From: Paraburkholderia sp. Tr-20389
GTDB taxonomy: Bacteria > Pseudomonadota > Gammaproteobacteria > Burkholderiales > Burkholderiaceae
Length of the DNA stretch: 64,000 bases
Assembly (NCBI RefSeq): GCF_017104565.1
Contig: NZ_JAAGPD010000037.1
Coordinates: 59,277 to 123,276 of the forward strand
Direction of reading: 5' to 3'
Shown: in pieces, positions 37,405 to 45,808 of the stretch
Position numbering within the stretch: the stretch's first letter is position 1
Layout: every line of letters begins with the position of its first letter
Position numbers and translations under genes: made by a program
Notes under the pieces: model-generated
The model's input: only the letters and a program-made list of their open reading frames with translations
Told to the model about the DNA's origin: nothing
Database searches by the model: none

Positions 37405-38370
37405 ATGGCAGTGATTACCGACATCAAGACATGGGCTGCAATCGGCGCGGGCGTGATCGGCAGCGGCTGGGTGGCGCGCGCGCTCGCGCACGGCCTGGAC
37501 GTCGTCGCGTGGGACCCGGGGCCCGGCGCCGAGAAGCAGTTGCGCGACAACGTCGCGAATGCATGGCCCGCGCTCGAACGCGTTGGACTGGCGCCGGGTG
37601 CATCGCAGGAGCGCTTGCGCTTCGTGAAGACGATCGAGGAGTGCGTCGCGGAGGCGGATTTCATTCAGGAAAGCGCGCCGGAGCGCGAGGAGTTGAAGCT
37701 TGCGTTGCACGATCAGATCAGCCGTGCCGCGAAGCCCGACGCGATCATCGCTTCTTCGACATCGGGCCTGCTGCCGACCGATTTCTACGCGCGGGCTTTG
37801 CATCCCGAGCGCTGCATCGTCGGGCATCCGTTCAACCCTGTGTATCTGTTGCCGCTCGTCGAAGTGCTGGGCGGCGAGCGGACTGCGTCGTCGACCATCG
37901 ATGCCGCCATGCAGATCTATCGCACGCTAGGCATGCGGCCGCTGCATGTGCGCAAGGAAGTGCCCGGCTTCATCGCGGATCGCCTGCTCGAAGCGTTGTG
38001 GCGCGAGGCGCTGCATCTGGTCGATGAAGGCGTCGCGACGACGGGCGAGATCGACGATGCAATCCGTTTTGGCGCGGGCATACGATGGTCGTTCATGGGC
38101 ACGTTCCTGACGTATACGCTCGCGGGCGGCGATGCGGGCATGCGGCACTTCATGCAGCAGTTCGGGCCCGCGCTGGAATTGCCGTGGACGAAGCTGGTTG
38201 CGCCGAAGCTGACGGACAAACTGATCGATCGCGTGGTCGACGGAACGGCCGAGCAGGTCGGTCCGCGTTCGATCAAGCAGCTCGAACGCTATCGCGACGA
38301 GTGCATCACGAACGTGCTGTCCGCGATTGCGGAAACGAAAGCGCGTCATGGCTTGCGGGCCGACGAATAA
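37405..38370 (+). CDS. cdhA: L-carnitine dehydrogenase
   Basis: 321 residues of the 3-hydroxyacyl-CoA dehydrogenase superfamily: NAD-binding GAGVIGSGW at about 14-22, the [11 protein letters not shown] segment, catalytic-type [14 protein letters not shown] and the C-terminal helical dimerisation domain. Oxidises L-carnitine to 3-dehydrocarnitine with NAD+. Located 50 bases after cdhC in the caiX-hocS unit. The length of 321 residues matches known L-carnitine dehydrogenases. Confidence 0.93.
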   Translation: MAVITDIKTWAAIGAGVIGSGWVARALAHGLDVVAWDPGPGAEKQLRDNVANAWPALERVGLAPGASQERLRFVKTIEECVAEADFIQESAPEREELKLALHDQISRAAKPDAIIASSTSGLLPTDFYARALHPERCIVGHPFNPVYLLPLVEVLGGERTASSTIDAAMQIYRTLGMRPLHVRKEVPGFIADRLLEALWREALHLVDEGVATTGEIDDAIRFGAGIRWSFMGTFLTYTLAGGDAGMRHFMQQFGPALELPWTKLVAPKLTDKLIDRVVDGTAEQVGPRSIKQLERYRDECITNVLSAIAETKARHGLRADE

Positions 38371-38457
38371 GGTCGCGTATCATCAGCGCGTGTGGGGCAT
38401 CGGAGCCGATATCCCGCACGCGCAAGGTATCCATTCAAAGCGACGGAGACATTCGCC

Positions 38458-38949
38458 ATGCCGCGACATGCGGAATTGCCTGCGTATCACGACGTCGTGC
38501 GCGCCGAGTGGGTCGACTACAACGGCCATCTGCGCGACGCGTTCTATATGTTGATCTTCAGCTTCGCCACCGATGCGCTGATCGACCAGATCGGCCTCGA
38601 CGACGCAGTGCGCAAGGCGCGCGGCCGTTCGATCTACACGCTTGAAGCGCACATCAACTATCTGCACGAAATCAAGGAGGGCGCGAAAGTGCGGACCGAG
38701 ATGCGCGTGCTGGCGCATGACGCGAAGCGCATGCACCTGTACCTCGAAATGTTCGCCGGCGACGGTGAAGAGCCCGTCGCAGCGGGCGAGCAGATGCTGT
38801 TGCACGTCGATACGAGCGGGCCGAGTTCCGCCTCCTTCGACGCCGATGTCGAGGCGCGCGTGCGTGCTTTGGTCGAGGCTCAGGCGGCGCTGCCTGCCGC
38901 CCGCTATGCAGGGCGTGTGATCGGTTTGCCGGGCCAGACGCGCACCTAA
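38458..38949 (+). CDS. cdhB: Betainyl-CoA thioesterase
   Basis: 163 residues, 4-hydroxybenzoyl-CoA thioesterase hot-dog fold with the active-site segment VDYNGHLRDAFYMLIF (Asp/Asn-Gly-His) near residue 20. In the carnitine pathway the thioesterase releases glycine betaine from betainyl-CoA. The start follows GGAGAC; the frame extends 22 codons upstream without support. Order cdhC-cdhA-cdhB-hocS is conserved with Pseudomonas. Confidence 0.87.
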   Translation: MPRHAELPAYHDVVRAEWVDYNGHLRDAFYMLIFSFATDALIDQIGLDDAVRKARGRSIYTLEAHINYLHEIKEGAKVRTEMRVLAHDAKRMHLYLEMFAGDGEEPVAAGEQMLLHVDTSGPSSASFDADVEARVRALVEAQAALPAARYAGRVIGLPGQTRT

Positions 38950-39003
38950 AGAAGGCCGGCATCTGCGTGGATAATTGGGCAACTGATAAGCGGAGCACGC
39001 GCC

Positions 39004-39939
39004 ATGCTCGAGCCTGAGATCGTTGCGTTCGTTGAACGCACGAAAAGTCTTTATCCTGCCGATCGCGGCGAGTCGACTCCTGCTGAGCAGCGCGCGATGT
39101 ACGAGCGACTGGCGGCAGCGTTCACGCCGCCGCTGCCCGACGGTGTGACGACTCGGGATGCGCTGTTCACGTCGCCCATGGGCGGATACTCCTTCATGGT
39201 GCGACTGTATGCGCCGACCGACCACGCGCGCGCGTCGGGCACGGTGCTGTACTTTCACGGCGGAGGGTTCGTTGTCGGCTCGCTTGCGAGTCACGAGCTG
39301 ATCACTGCGCGCATCGTCGCGGATACGGGACTGTGCGTCGTGGCCGTCGATTATCGGCTGGCGCCCGAACATCCCGCGCCCGCCGCTCACGACGATTGCC
39401 TGGCGGTGACGCGCGCTGCGCTCGACGGCAGTTTGCCGTTCGGTCCGCTGCCGCGCTCGCTGCAACTCGCGGGCGACAGTGCGGGCGGCACGCTGGCCGC
39501 GAGCGTCGCGCTACGGCTGCGCGACGAGGGTGTGCCAGGCGTGCGCGGTCTCGCGCTGGTCTATCCGATGCTGGGCGTCGAACCGCAACTGCCCGCGCGC
39601 GACACGGAGGCCGATGCGCCGATGCTCACGCTTGCCGACGTGCGGCGCTACGGCGCGCTGTACTGGCGCGGTCGGTCCGATTGCACGTGGACCGTGCCGC
39701 TCGAAGCGTTGCGCTACGACGGATTGCCGCCGACGCTGGCAATCGGCGTCGAGCACGATCCGTTGCGCGACGATGCGCGCGTGTTCGTTGAACGCATCGG
39801 CGCGGCGGGCGGGCAGGCTCACGCGCCCGTCGGCGCTGGTCTTGTCCACGGATCGTGGCGTGCGCTGGCGACGAGCCCCGGCGTGCAATGGATGCATCGC
39901 GAAGTGTGCCGCTTTCTCGTCGAGCACGCGGCAAGCTGA
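39004..39939 (+). CDS. hocS: Alpha/beta hydrolase (short-chain acylcarnitine hydrolase candidate)
   Basis: 311 residues of the hormone-sensitive-lipase family: oxyanion-hole HGGGF at 85-89, nucleophile Ser159 in GDSAGG, and probable Asp252 and His282 completing the triad. Last gene of the carnitine unit; in Pseudomonas the homologue HocS hydrolyses short-chain O-acylcarnitines to carnitine. The name is by position and family. No terminator was clear after it. Confidence 0.78.
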   Translation: MLEPEIVAFVERTKSLYPADRGESTPAEQRAMYERLAAAFTPPLPDGVTTRDALFTSPMGGYSFMVRLYAPTDHARASGTVLYFHGGGFVVGSLASHELITARIVADTGLCVVAVDYRLAPEHPAPAAHDDCLAVTRAALDGSLPFGPLPRSLQLAGDSAGGTLAASVALRLRDEGVPGVRGLALVYPMLGVEPQLPARDTEADAPMLTLADVRRYGALYWRGRSDCTWTVPLEALRYDGLPPTLAIGVEHDPLRDDARVFVERIGAAGGQAHAPVGAGLVHGSWRALATSPGVQWMHREVCRFLVEHAAS

Positions 39940-39994
39940 CTGCCGCTCCAACTGTACTGATCCGTCGAAGATCGATTGTTGCTCGAAATGCTGG

Positions 39995-40282
39995 TTATGC
40001 GGCGAGCGCGTGTTCGAGCACTTCGGCCGCGATCATCGCGGAGGCGTTTGCGGGGGCAGGACGTTCTGCGGGCTTGAAGACCGCGTCGCCGCGGCGAATC
40101 TTGCGGCGCGAAACGGCGCAGGTACCCGACGTATGCGCCGAGCGGCGGCGCCAGCGCTGTTCGCCATAGTGGCAGCGGCCCGGTTCGATCCAGCGGATCA
40201 CCAGCGTCGTGTCAGAGTGCTCGAGAATCTCGATGCGCAACCCGTCAGCGCCCGTCAACGGTAAACACTCCAAGGTCGTCAT
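39995..40282 (-). CDS. DUF3331 domain protein
   Basis: 95 residues. It matches the small Burkholderia DUF3331 family: TTLVIRWIEPGRCHYGEQRWRR (read as IRWIEPGRCHYGEQRW), then GTCAVSRRKIRRGDAVFKP and a C-terminal PANASAMI. Cys residues in CHYG and TCAV may be functional. GGAG is ahead of the ATG. Single gene, convergent with hocS. Function unknown. Confidence 0.75.
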   Translation of the reverse strand: MTTLECLPLTGADGLRIEILEHSDTTLVIRWIEPGRCHYGEQRWRRRSAHTSGTCAVSRRKIRRGDAVFKPAERPAPANASAMIAAEVLEHALAA

Positions 40283-40659
40283 GGTCGGCTCCGTAGTTGT
40301 GGTGTGCCGAATTTAGTCCCGCGCGCGCGTGAGAGCCATTGTGTCCGAGTAGAAACACTGTTCCCGATTCCGCAATAATGAGATGGCTGCTGTGTACGGG
40401 AACGGTACAAAGCGGATTTGCGGGCGATCGGATCGATTGCGCGCAAATATGCAACGAACTGTTGTATGAAAAGCAGAAAAGGGCGGGATCATTGGCGGGG
40501 TGATCCGGCCGCGGGCCGCATCCTATAAGATGGGCGGCCCGGCAGCCGGACTAGCGGGGTGCGGCATCCCGTGTGCTTGCATCTGCGGACGGCTTTTGCC
40601 TGCATCATCATAGCGATGCGCCATTGCTGAATGCGCATCGAACCTGTTCACGAGGTCAC
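40283..40659. other. Intergenic region upstream of the AI-2E family gene
   Basis: 377 bases. A GC-rich hairpin is seen at 40513-40540 (GGGCCGCATC with GATGGGCGGCCC, two-base bulge). Otherwise nothing distinct was recognised apart from the expected divergent promoters. Confidence 0.4.
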
Positions 40660-41745
40660 ATGAACCAGCGCCCGCCCGACGTTCCATCCGAAGCCGACCT
40701 GCCGAATCGCCGCAAGGTACAGCGAATCGCGTCGACCGCGTTGTATGCCGTGATGGTGGCGCTGGCGATCTGGGTGATCCGCGATTTTGTGCCTGCCATT
40801 GCGTGGGCCTGCGTGATCGCGATTGCGCTGTGGCCGGCGTTTCACCGGATCGAAGAGCACAAGTTCTTCAAGGGGCGGTCGACGCTGATCGCGACCGTTC
40901 TGACCATTGCGATCGGCCTGCTGTTTCTGCTGCCCGTCGGTATCGGCATTGCGCAGGCGGCGTCCGAGGCGCACGACGTGATCGAATGGGCGCGCGGCGT
41001 GCAGGAGAACGGCATTCCTGTGCCGGACTTCGTGCAGCACCTGCCGTTCGGTGCGGCGCAGATCGGGAGCTGGTGGCAGGACAACCTGAGCCAGCCGTTG
41101 CGCGATTCGCCCGCGATGAAGAGCTTGCACGGTGGGGCCGTCGTCACGTTCGGGCGGCATTTCGGCGCGCGCGCCGCGCATGCGCTGATGCTGTTCGCGT
41201 TCATGCTGGTCACGCTGTTCGTGATCTTTCAGGCGGGGCCGAAGCTGTCCTGCGAGCTGATGAAGGGCGTGCGGCGCGCGTTCGGCTATGACGGCATGCA
41301 TCTGTTCGAGCGGATGGCGGCGGCCGTGCGCGGGACGGTGTCGGGGCTGGTGGTGGTCGGGATCGGCGAGGGTGCGCTGCTGCTGGTGGCTTACATGCTG
41401 ACGGGCGTCCCGCATGCCGCGCTGCTTGGCTTCGTCACGGCGATTGCGGCGATGCTGCCGTTTTGTGCACCGGTCGTGTTCTGCGGCGCGGCGCTGTGGA
41501 TCTTCGTCGAGCAAGGCGCGCTCATTCCGGCGATCGGTCTTGCCGTGTTCGGCTTCGTCGTCGCGTTTGTCGCCGAGCACTTCGTGCGGCCTGTGCTGAT
41601 CGGCAGTTCCGCGCGCTTGCCTTTCCTGCTCGTGCTGTTCGGGATTCTTGGCGGCGCGGAGACCTTCGGTCTGCTGGGCCTGTTCGTCGGCCCTGCGCTG
41701 ATGACGGTGCTGATGGTGCTGTGGACCGAGTGGATCGAGCGCTGA
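40660..41745 (+). CDS. AI-2E family (TqsA/PerM-like) membrane transporter
   Basis: 361 residues with about eight hydrophobic segments and the family pattern: two N-terminal helices, a soluble stretch (about 100-150), then a C-terminal helical block with GIGEGALLLVAYMLTGVPHA and PFCAPVVFCG and the final ETFGLLGLFVGPALMTVLM. GAGG lies ahead of MNQRPPDV. This family was first tied to autoinducer-2 export; most members have unknown or antiporter-type roles, so no substrate is claimed. Confidence 0.85.
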   Translation: MNQRPPDVPSEADLPNRRKVQRIASTALYAVMVALAIWVIRDFVPAIAWACVIAIALWPAFHRIEEHKFFKGRSTLIATVLTIAIGLLFLLPVGIGIAQAASEAHDVIEWARGVQENGIPVPDFVQHLPFGAAQIGSWWQDNLSQPLRDSPAMKSLHGGAVVTFGRHFGARAAHALMLFAFMLVTLFVIFQAGPKLSCELMKGVRRAFGYDGMHLFERMAAAVRGTVSGLVVVGIGEGALLLVAYMLTGVPHAALLGFVTAIAAMLPFCAPVVFCGAALWIFVEQGALIPAIGLAVFGFVVAFVAEHFVRPVLIGSSARLPFLLVLFGILGGAETFGLLGLFVGPALMTVLMVLWTEWIER

Positions 41746-41831
41746 GCCTTTTGAGCCGCGCTCTTGCTTGCTGCGTCTGGGATTCCGGGGCGGTCAGGCT
41801 CGGGGCCGATTTGACGGCCTGATCGCAAGGC

Positions 41832-42935
41832 TCAGGCGGGGCCGGAGCCGCGCAGACGTAGGGTCAACACGCGCGAGATCGGCACGGATGCCTTGGCGAC
41901 GGCGAACAGCGAGCCGATGGCGACGGCGTCGGCGACGAGGCCGAGCGGCACGTTCAGATATCCGTCGGTGGCCGTGTACAGCAGCGAGTCGACGACCAGC
42001 GAGATCACTGTGCCGGCGACGAAGCACAGCAGGCCTTTGCGCCCGACGAGCCCGACCCAGGGCAGGCGCTGCGCGATCTCCCTCGCCCAGCCGAGGCGCA
42101 CCATATTCGCGACGAGCCACGCGATCGCGAGGAAATTCATTGCACGCAGCCATGACAAATTCTGCTTCAGGCTGCTGTCGAGCGGCGTCACTTCCACGAA
42201 CAGCTTGAACCAGGCGGCCGCCGCGACGATGCCGCACGCGAGCGCCGTCACCAGCCAGCCGTAGCGATGCGCGCTCGTGCGCTGATAGACAGGCTGTGTC
42301 TGCGCGATCACACCCAGCACGAACATCAGCTGCCATGCGAACGGGTTGAAGTCCCATTGCGCATTTTCCGCGACGGGAAGGTGCGGCAGCATCGACGGCG
42401 CAATGCCCCATACGGCAAGGCTGCCCGCGAGCAGCAGCCACGGCTTGCTGCGCGCGAGCGGCAGGATCATAGGCACCGCGAACGCGAAGAACGCGTACAT
42501 GGGCAGGACGGAAGCCAGATACGGCTGGCGACGGAACAGCAGGATGTCGCGCAGGACGGCGGCAGGCGTGTCCATCATGTCGTCGAGATCGGTCGTGGCC
42601 ATGTTGGGCGCGTCGATGCTGAAGGCGCTCATGACGGCGCTCACGACCAGCATCAGGACGGCCGTGACCAGAAATGCGCGGTACAACTCCAGTGATCGCT
42701 TGAAGAAACGGTTGCGTGCGTCGGCCTCCGTGTGACGGTTGGCGAGTGACGCGTAGGCCGTGGCCGTCGCGAATCCGCCGAGGAAGACGAAGACTTCGGC
42801 CGCGTCGCACAGCGCGTACGCGTGGAGCGTGGCGCGCGACAGGATGCTGCCGCCGATGTGGTCGACGACGATAAATAAAAGAACGAGACCTCGGAAGAAG
42901 TCCAGCTCGATCAGACGGTTTTTTGATGTCTGCAT
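41832..42935 (-). CDS. OpgC-family membrane acyltransferase
   Basis: 367 residues, about ten hydrophobic helices, starting IELDFFRGLVLLFIVVDHIGG, the OpgC pattern (acyltransferase-3-like) with the FFRG and DH residues. In enterobacteria OpgC succinylates periplasmic glucans; here it may modify glucans or another polymer. The upstream 40 bases contain repeated TTTTCTGC units. It lies next to the polysaccharide locus but on the opposite strand, divergent from it. Confidence 0.82.
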   Translation of the reverse strand: MQTSKNRLIELDFFRGLVLLFIVVDHIGGSILSRATLHAYALCDAAEVFVFLGGFATATAYASLANRHTEADARNRFFKRSLELYRAFLVTAVLMLVVSAVMSAFSIDAPNMATTDLDDMMDTPAAVLRDILLFRRQPYLASVLPMYAFFAFAVPMILPLARSKPWLLLAGSLAVWGIAPSMLPHLPVAENAQWDFNPFAWQLMFVLGVIAQTQPVYQRTSAHRYGWLVTALACGIVAAAAWFKLFVEVTPLDSSLKQNLSWLRAMNFLAIAWLVANMVRLGWAREIAQRLPWVGLVGRKGLLCFVAGTVISLVVDSLLYTATDGYLNVPLGLVADAVAIGSLFAVAKASVPISRVLTLRLRGSGPA

Positions 42936-43422
42936 GCGTTTTCTGCTTTTTCTGCTTTTTCAGCAAAACGCCTCCCCGAGACGGTGCGCGGGTGGCGCGC
43001 AGCGCGGTTTCGGTGAAGCGGGAATGGTGGGGGGCTTTGGCGCAGTTGCTGCCTGTGCGCGGGACGGTGCTGGTTGCGCACTTGGGACCCATTGATTGAC
43101 CGACATTATCTCTCAGAGTTCACCCTCATTGCATTTTCGCGAGAAAAATGCATCGCGATGAGGGGCGCCGAGTGTGTAGGGAGTCTGTGTTGAGTCTCAA
43201 ATAATGTGCGGGTTGGCGAAAACGGTTCGAGTATTGGCCGGAACGACGGGGGTGGCCTCGGTAACCTTGCGACCGCAATTGTCACTATCTCGCCGGTCGT
43301 CGACTGGTCATGCTCATGAGGGGGGCGGGCGGTAGCCCTGTAATTGATCTGGCAATAGAAACACCCATGCGGAAACCGGTTTCCGTCGGGGATGGCAGCT
43401 TAATAACAATATGGATAACTAA
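42936..43422. promoter_or_regulatory. Long leader and promoter region of the polysaccharide locus
   Basis: 487 bases without a gene. It contains an inverted repeat TGCATTTT-N7-AAAATGCA at 43130-43152 and, nearer the first gene, a perfect palindrome (separate entry). The stretch is AT-richer than the flanks toward its end. Confidence 0.45.
43370..43385. promoter_or_regulatory. Perfect 16-bp palindrome upstream of the polysaccharide locus
   Basis: CGGAAACCGGTTTCCG ends 37 bases before the ATG of the first gene. It is a candidate operator or regulator site. Confidence 0.5.
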
Positions 43423-44082
43423 ATGAAAAGCGTCGTTCGGATGGTGGGTAGAGCAACTGGTCGAGCTGGCGTGGTTCGGCGTGTCGCCAAGCGAATTTTC
43501 GATGTCGTCGTTGCGTCGCTGTTGATCGTATTGCTGTTGCCGCTCTTCCTTGTAATCGCCGTTGTGGTAAGGCGCGACGGTGGGGCGGTGCTGTATGGGC
43601 ATGTACGCATCGGGCGTGACGGCGTTCCATTCAACTGCCTGAAGTTCCGGTCGATGGTGGCAAATGCGGACGCGGTTCTCGAGGAATTACTCAAGCGAGA
43701 CCCGGTGGCGCGCGCCGAATGGGAGCGCGAGTTCAAGCTTAAAAATGATGTGCGCATCACCGCGATCGGGCGTCTGCTTCGCAAGACGAGTATGGATGAG
43801 TTGCCACAGCTCTTTAATGTCGTCAAGGGTGAAATGAGTCTGGTTGGTCCGCGTCCAATCGTCCGGGAGGAACTGCTGCGCTACGGCGACAACGCTTCCT
43901 ACTATCTGATGACGAAACCCGGGATGACTGGACTGTGGCAGGTGAGTGGGCGGAACGATGTCGACTATTCGACACGGGTCTTGTTGGATGTTGCTTATGT
44001 CAAGGAATTGTCTTTGCGCCGCGATCTTTGGATTCTCTTCCGGACCGTGGGTGTGGTGTTCCGAGGTTCAGGCGCTTATTGA
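43423..44082 (+). CDS. Undecaprenyl-phosphate sugar-1-phosphate transferase (priming enzyme)
   Basis: 219 residues, bacterial sugar transferase family: one N-terminal hydrophobic helix (VVASLLIVLLLPLFLVIAVVV, about 28-48), then KFRSM, RKTSMDELPQLFNVVKGEMS, VGPRP and KPGMTGLWQVSGRN. Transfers the first sugar phosphate to undecaprenyl phosphate at the inner membrane, starting repeat-unit assembly. It is the ExoY/short WcaJ-type form without the N-terminal multispan part. First gene of the locus. Confidence 0.93.
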   Translation: MKSVVRMVGRATGRAGVVRRVAKRIFDVVVASLLIVLLLPLFLVIAVVVRRDGGAVLYGHVRIGRDGVPFNCLKFRSMVANADAVLEELLKRDPVARAEWEREFKLKNDVRITAIGRLLRKTSMDELPQLFNVVKGEMSLVGPRPIVREELLRYGDNASYYLMTKPGMTGLWQVSGRNDVDYSTRVLLDVAYVKELSLRRDLWILFRTVGVVFRGSGAY

Positions 44083-44124
44083 TGCGTCGAAGTTTTAGTA
44101 ACAAAGCGGGTTATGAGGTTGTAG

Positions 44125-45300
44125 ATGAATGTGTTGAAACAGGCAAAACGTTTCATGCCACGATGTGCGTTCGATATGCGACGAGTCGGCATCTTGATCG
44201 CCATGCTTCCAGTGTGCGTGACGATGTCTGCCTGCGGTGTGGCGCCAGGCATGAGGATGCAACAGCCGGCGACTCTTCCGGTGAGTACGTCTAGCGCGTC
44301 GACTGACGATGACAGACTTCAGGTCCCGATTGCTGATATCAACCTCGCGTTGATCACACGTCTACGCGAGGATGCACGAAAGGCATCGCTCGATTGGACC
44401 GGGCTGACAAGGGCGCACGGGGCGTATACGGTTGGGGCGGGCGACGTGCTGCAGATTACCGTATGGGATCATCCGGAACTTGCGGCGGCGTTGGGTACGC
44501 AGTCGCAGTCGAGCGCGCGCGCAGCGGATGCTCCACCGGGCTTTGTCGTTGATCAGGACGGCACGCTTCAGTTTCCGTTCGTCGGTCGAATTCAGGTTGC
44601 TGGCCTGCAACCCGAGAAAATCCAGATGATCCTGGTCAAGGCCTTGAGCAAGTCCTACCAGTCTCCGCAGGTGACGGTACGGATTGCTTCGTTTCGTGCA
44701 AAGCAAGTGTTCATCGAGGGAGAAGTTCACGCGCCCGGCTCACAACAGATCAACGACATTCCGATGACACTATATGACGCGATCGGCCGTGCGGGAGGCC
44801 TCGCATCGACGGCGGATCAAAGTCGCATCGCGCTGGTGCGTGATGGGGTTCAGCACGAGATTAACCTGACGGAAATGACGGCGCGTGGCGAGAGCCCCTC
44901 GCACATCGTTCTGCAAAACGGAGATGTCCTGCGAGTACCGGCACGGGACGAAAGCGGCGTTTTCATCATGGGCGAAGTCAACAAGCCTCTATCCGCGGTA
45001 CCGATGAAAAGTGGCAAGCTGACGCTCAGCGATGCGCTGTCGCAGGCAGGTAGCTTGAACTCGGCATCCGCGGACGCCGCTCAGCTTTATGTGATCCGAG
45101 GCGGCGAAGGGAAAGAGCCTCAAGTTTTCCATCTCGACGCCACTTCGCCTGTCGCGATGGTACTCGCCAATCAGTTTGATCTCCAACCCAAGGACATCGT
45201 GTATGTCGACGGTAACGGTCTAGTACGTTTCAGCCGCGTGTTGAGTTTGCTACTGCCTGCGATCAATGCCGGACTTACCGCCGCTATCGTCACCAAATGA
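44125..45300 (+). CDS. wza: Outer-membrane polysaccharide export lipoprotein (Wza type)
   Basis: 391 residues. An SPII signal with lipobox TMSAC (Cys near residue 37), the Poly_export domain (YTVGAGDVLQITVWDHPEL) and two SLBB segments (VFIEGEVHAPGSQQI, VFIMGEVNKPLSAVP). The last residues form a hydrophobic helix (LSLLLPAINAGLTAAIV). This matches Wza, the outer-membrane channel. GAGG precedes the ATG. The stop overlaps wzb by four bases (ATGA). Confidence 0.93.
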   Translation: MNVLKQAKRFMPRCAFDMRRVGILIAMLPVCVTMSACGVAPGMRMQQPATLPVSTSSASTDDDRLQVPIADINLALITRLREDARKASLDWTGLTRAHGAYTVGAGDVLQITVWDHPELAAALGTQSQSSARAADAPPGFVVDQDGTLQFPFVGRIQVAGLQPEKIQMILVKALSKSYQSPQVTVRIASFRAKQVFIEGEVHAPGSQQINDIPMTLYDAIGRAGGLASTADQSRIALVRDGVQHEINLTEMTARGESPSHIVLQNGDVLRVPARDESGVFIMGEVNKPLSAVPMKSGKLTLSDALSQAGSLNSASADAAQLYVIRGGEGKEPQVFHLDATSPVAMVLANQFDLQPKDIVYVDGNGLVRFSRVLSLLLPAINAGLTAAIVTK

Positions 45301-45731
45301 TTGAAAAGATCCTTGTTGTGTGCGAAGGCAACGTTTGCCGCAGTCCGATGGCCGCTGCGTTGCTGAGTGTGACGCCGGGAGGTCACAAGGTCACGTCGGC
45401 GGGATGGAACGCTATGGTTGGCGCGCCTGCCGCGCCATTCGCGCGCGAGATCATGCAAGCACGCGGCATGAACATCGACGCACATAGAGGTCGTCAACTT
45501 GGTTTGCCAGACTGCATCCACGCCGACCTCATTCTTGTGATGGACCGCAGGCAGCGTGAACTGATCGAACGCGAATATCCCCTCGCGCGCGGAAAGATCT
45601 TCCGTCTTGGCGAGCATCGGAACATCGATGTAGACGATCCGTTTCGTCAGCCGCGGGCCGTTTTCGAGCGCTGCGCGCATCTCATCGAAGTCTGCGTCGC
45701 CGATTGGCAGACGCGATTGAAGACATTGTAA
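45297..45731 (+). CDS. wzb: Low-molecular-weight protein-tyrosine phosphatase (Wzb type)
   Basis: 144 residues. The P-loop Cys9-X5-Arg15 is CEGNVCRSP and the acid is Asp114 in DDPF. It dephosphorylates the autokinase Wzc and so regulates polymerisation and export. Overlaps wza in an ATGA junction. Adjacent wza-wzb-wzc confirms the role. Confidence 0.94.
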   Translation: MIEKILVVCEGNVCRSPMAAALLSVTPGGHKVTSAGWNAMVGAPAAPFAREIMQARGMNIDAHRGRQLGLPDCIHADLILVMDRRQRELIEREYPLARGKIFRLGEHRNIDVDDPFRQPRAVFERCAHLIEVCVADWQTRLKTL

Positions 45732-45808
45732 ATATAGAAGCGTCAACGCCGCCTACATGCTCTGGTCGAGTGATGTGGGCGGCGCTGTTGCAAGGAATAT
45801 CCGGTTGT

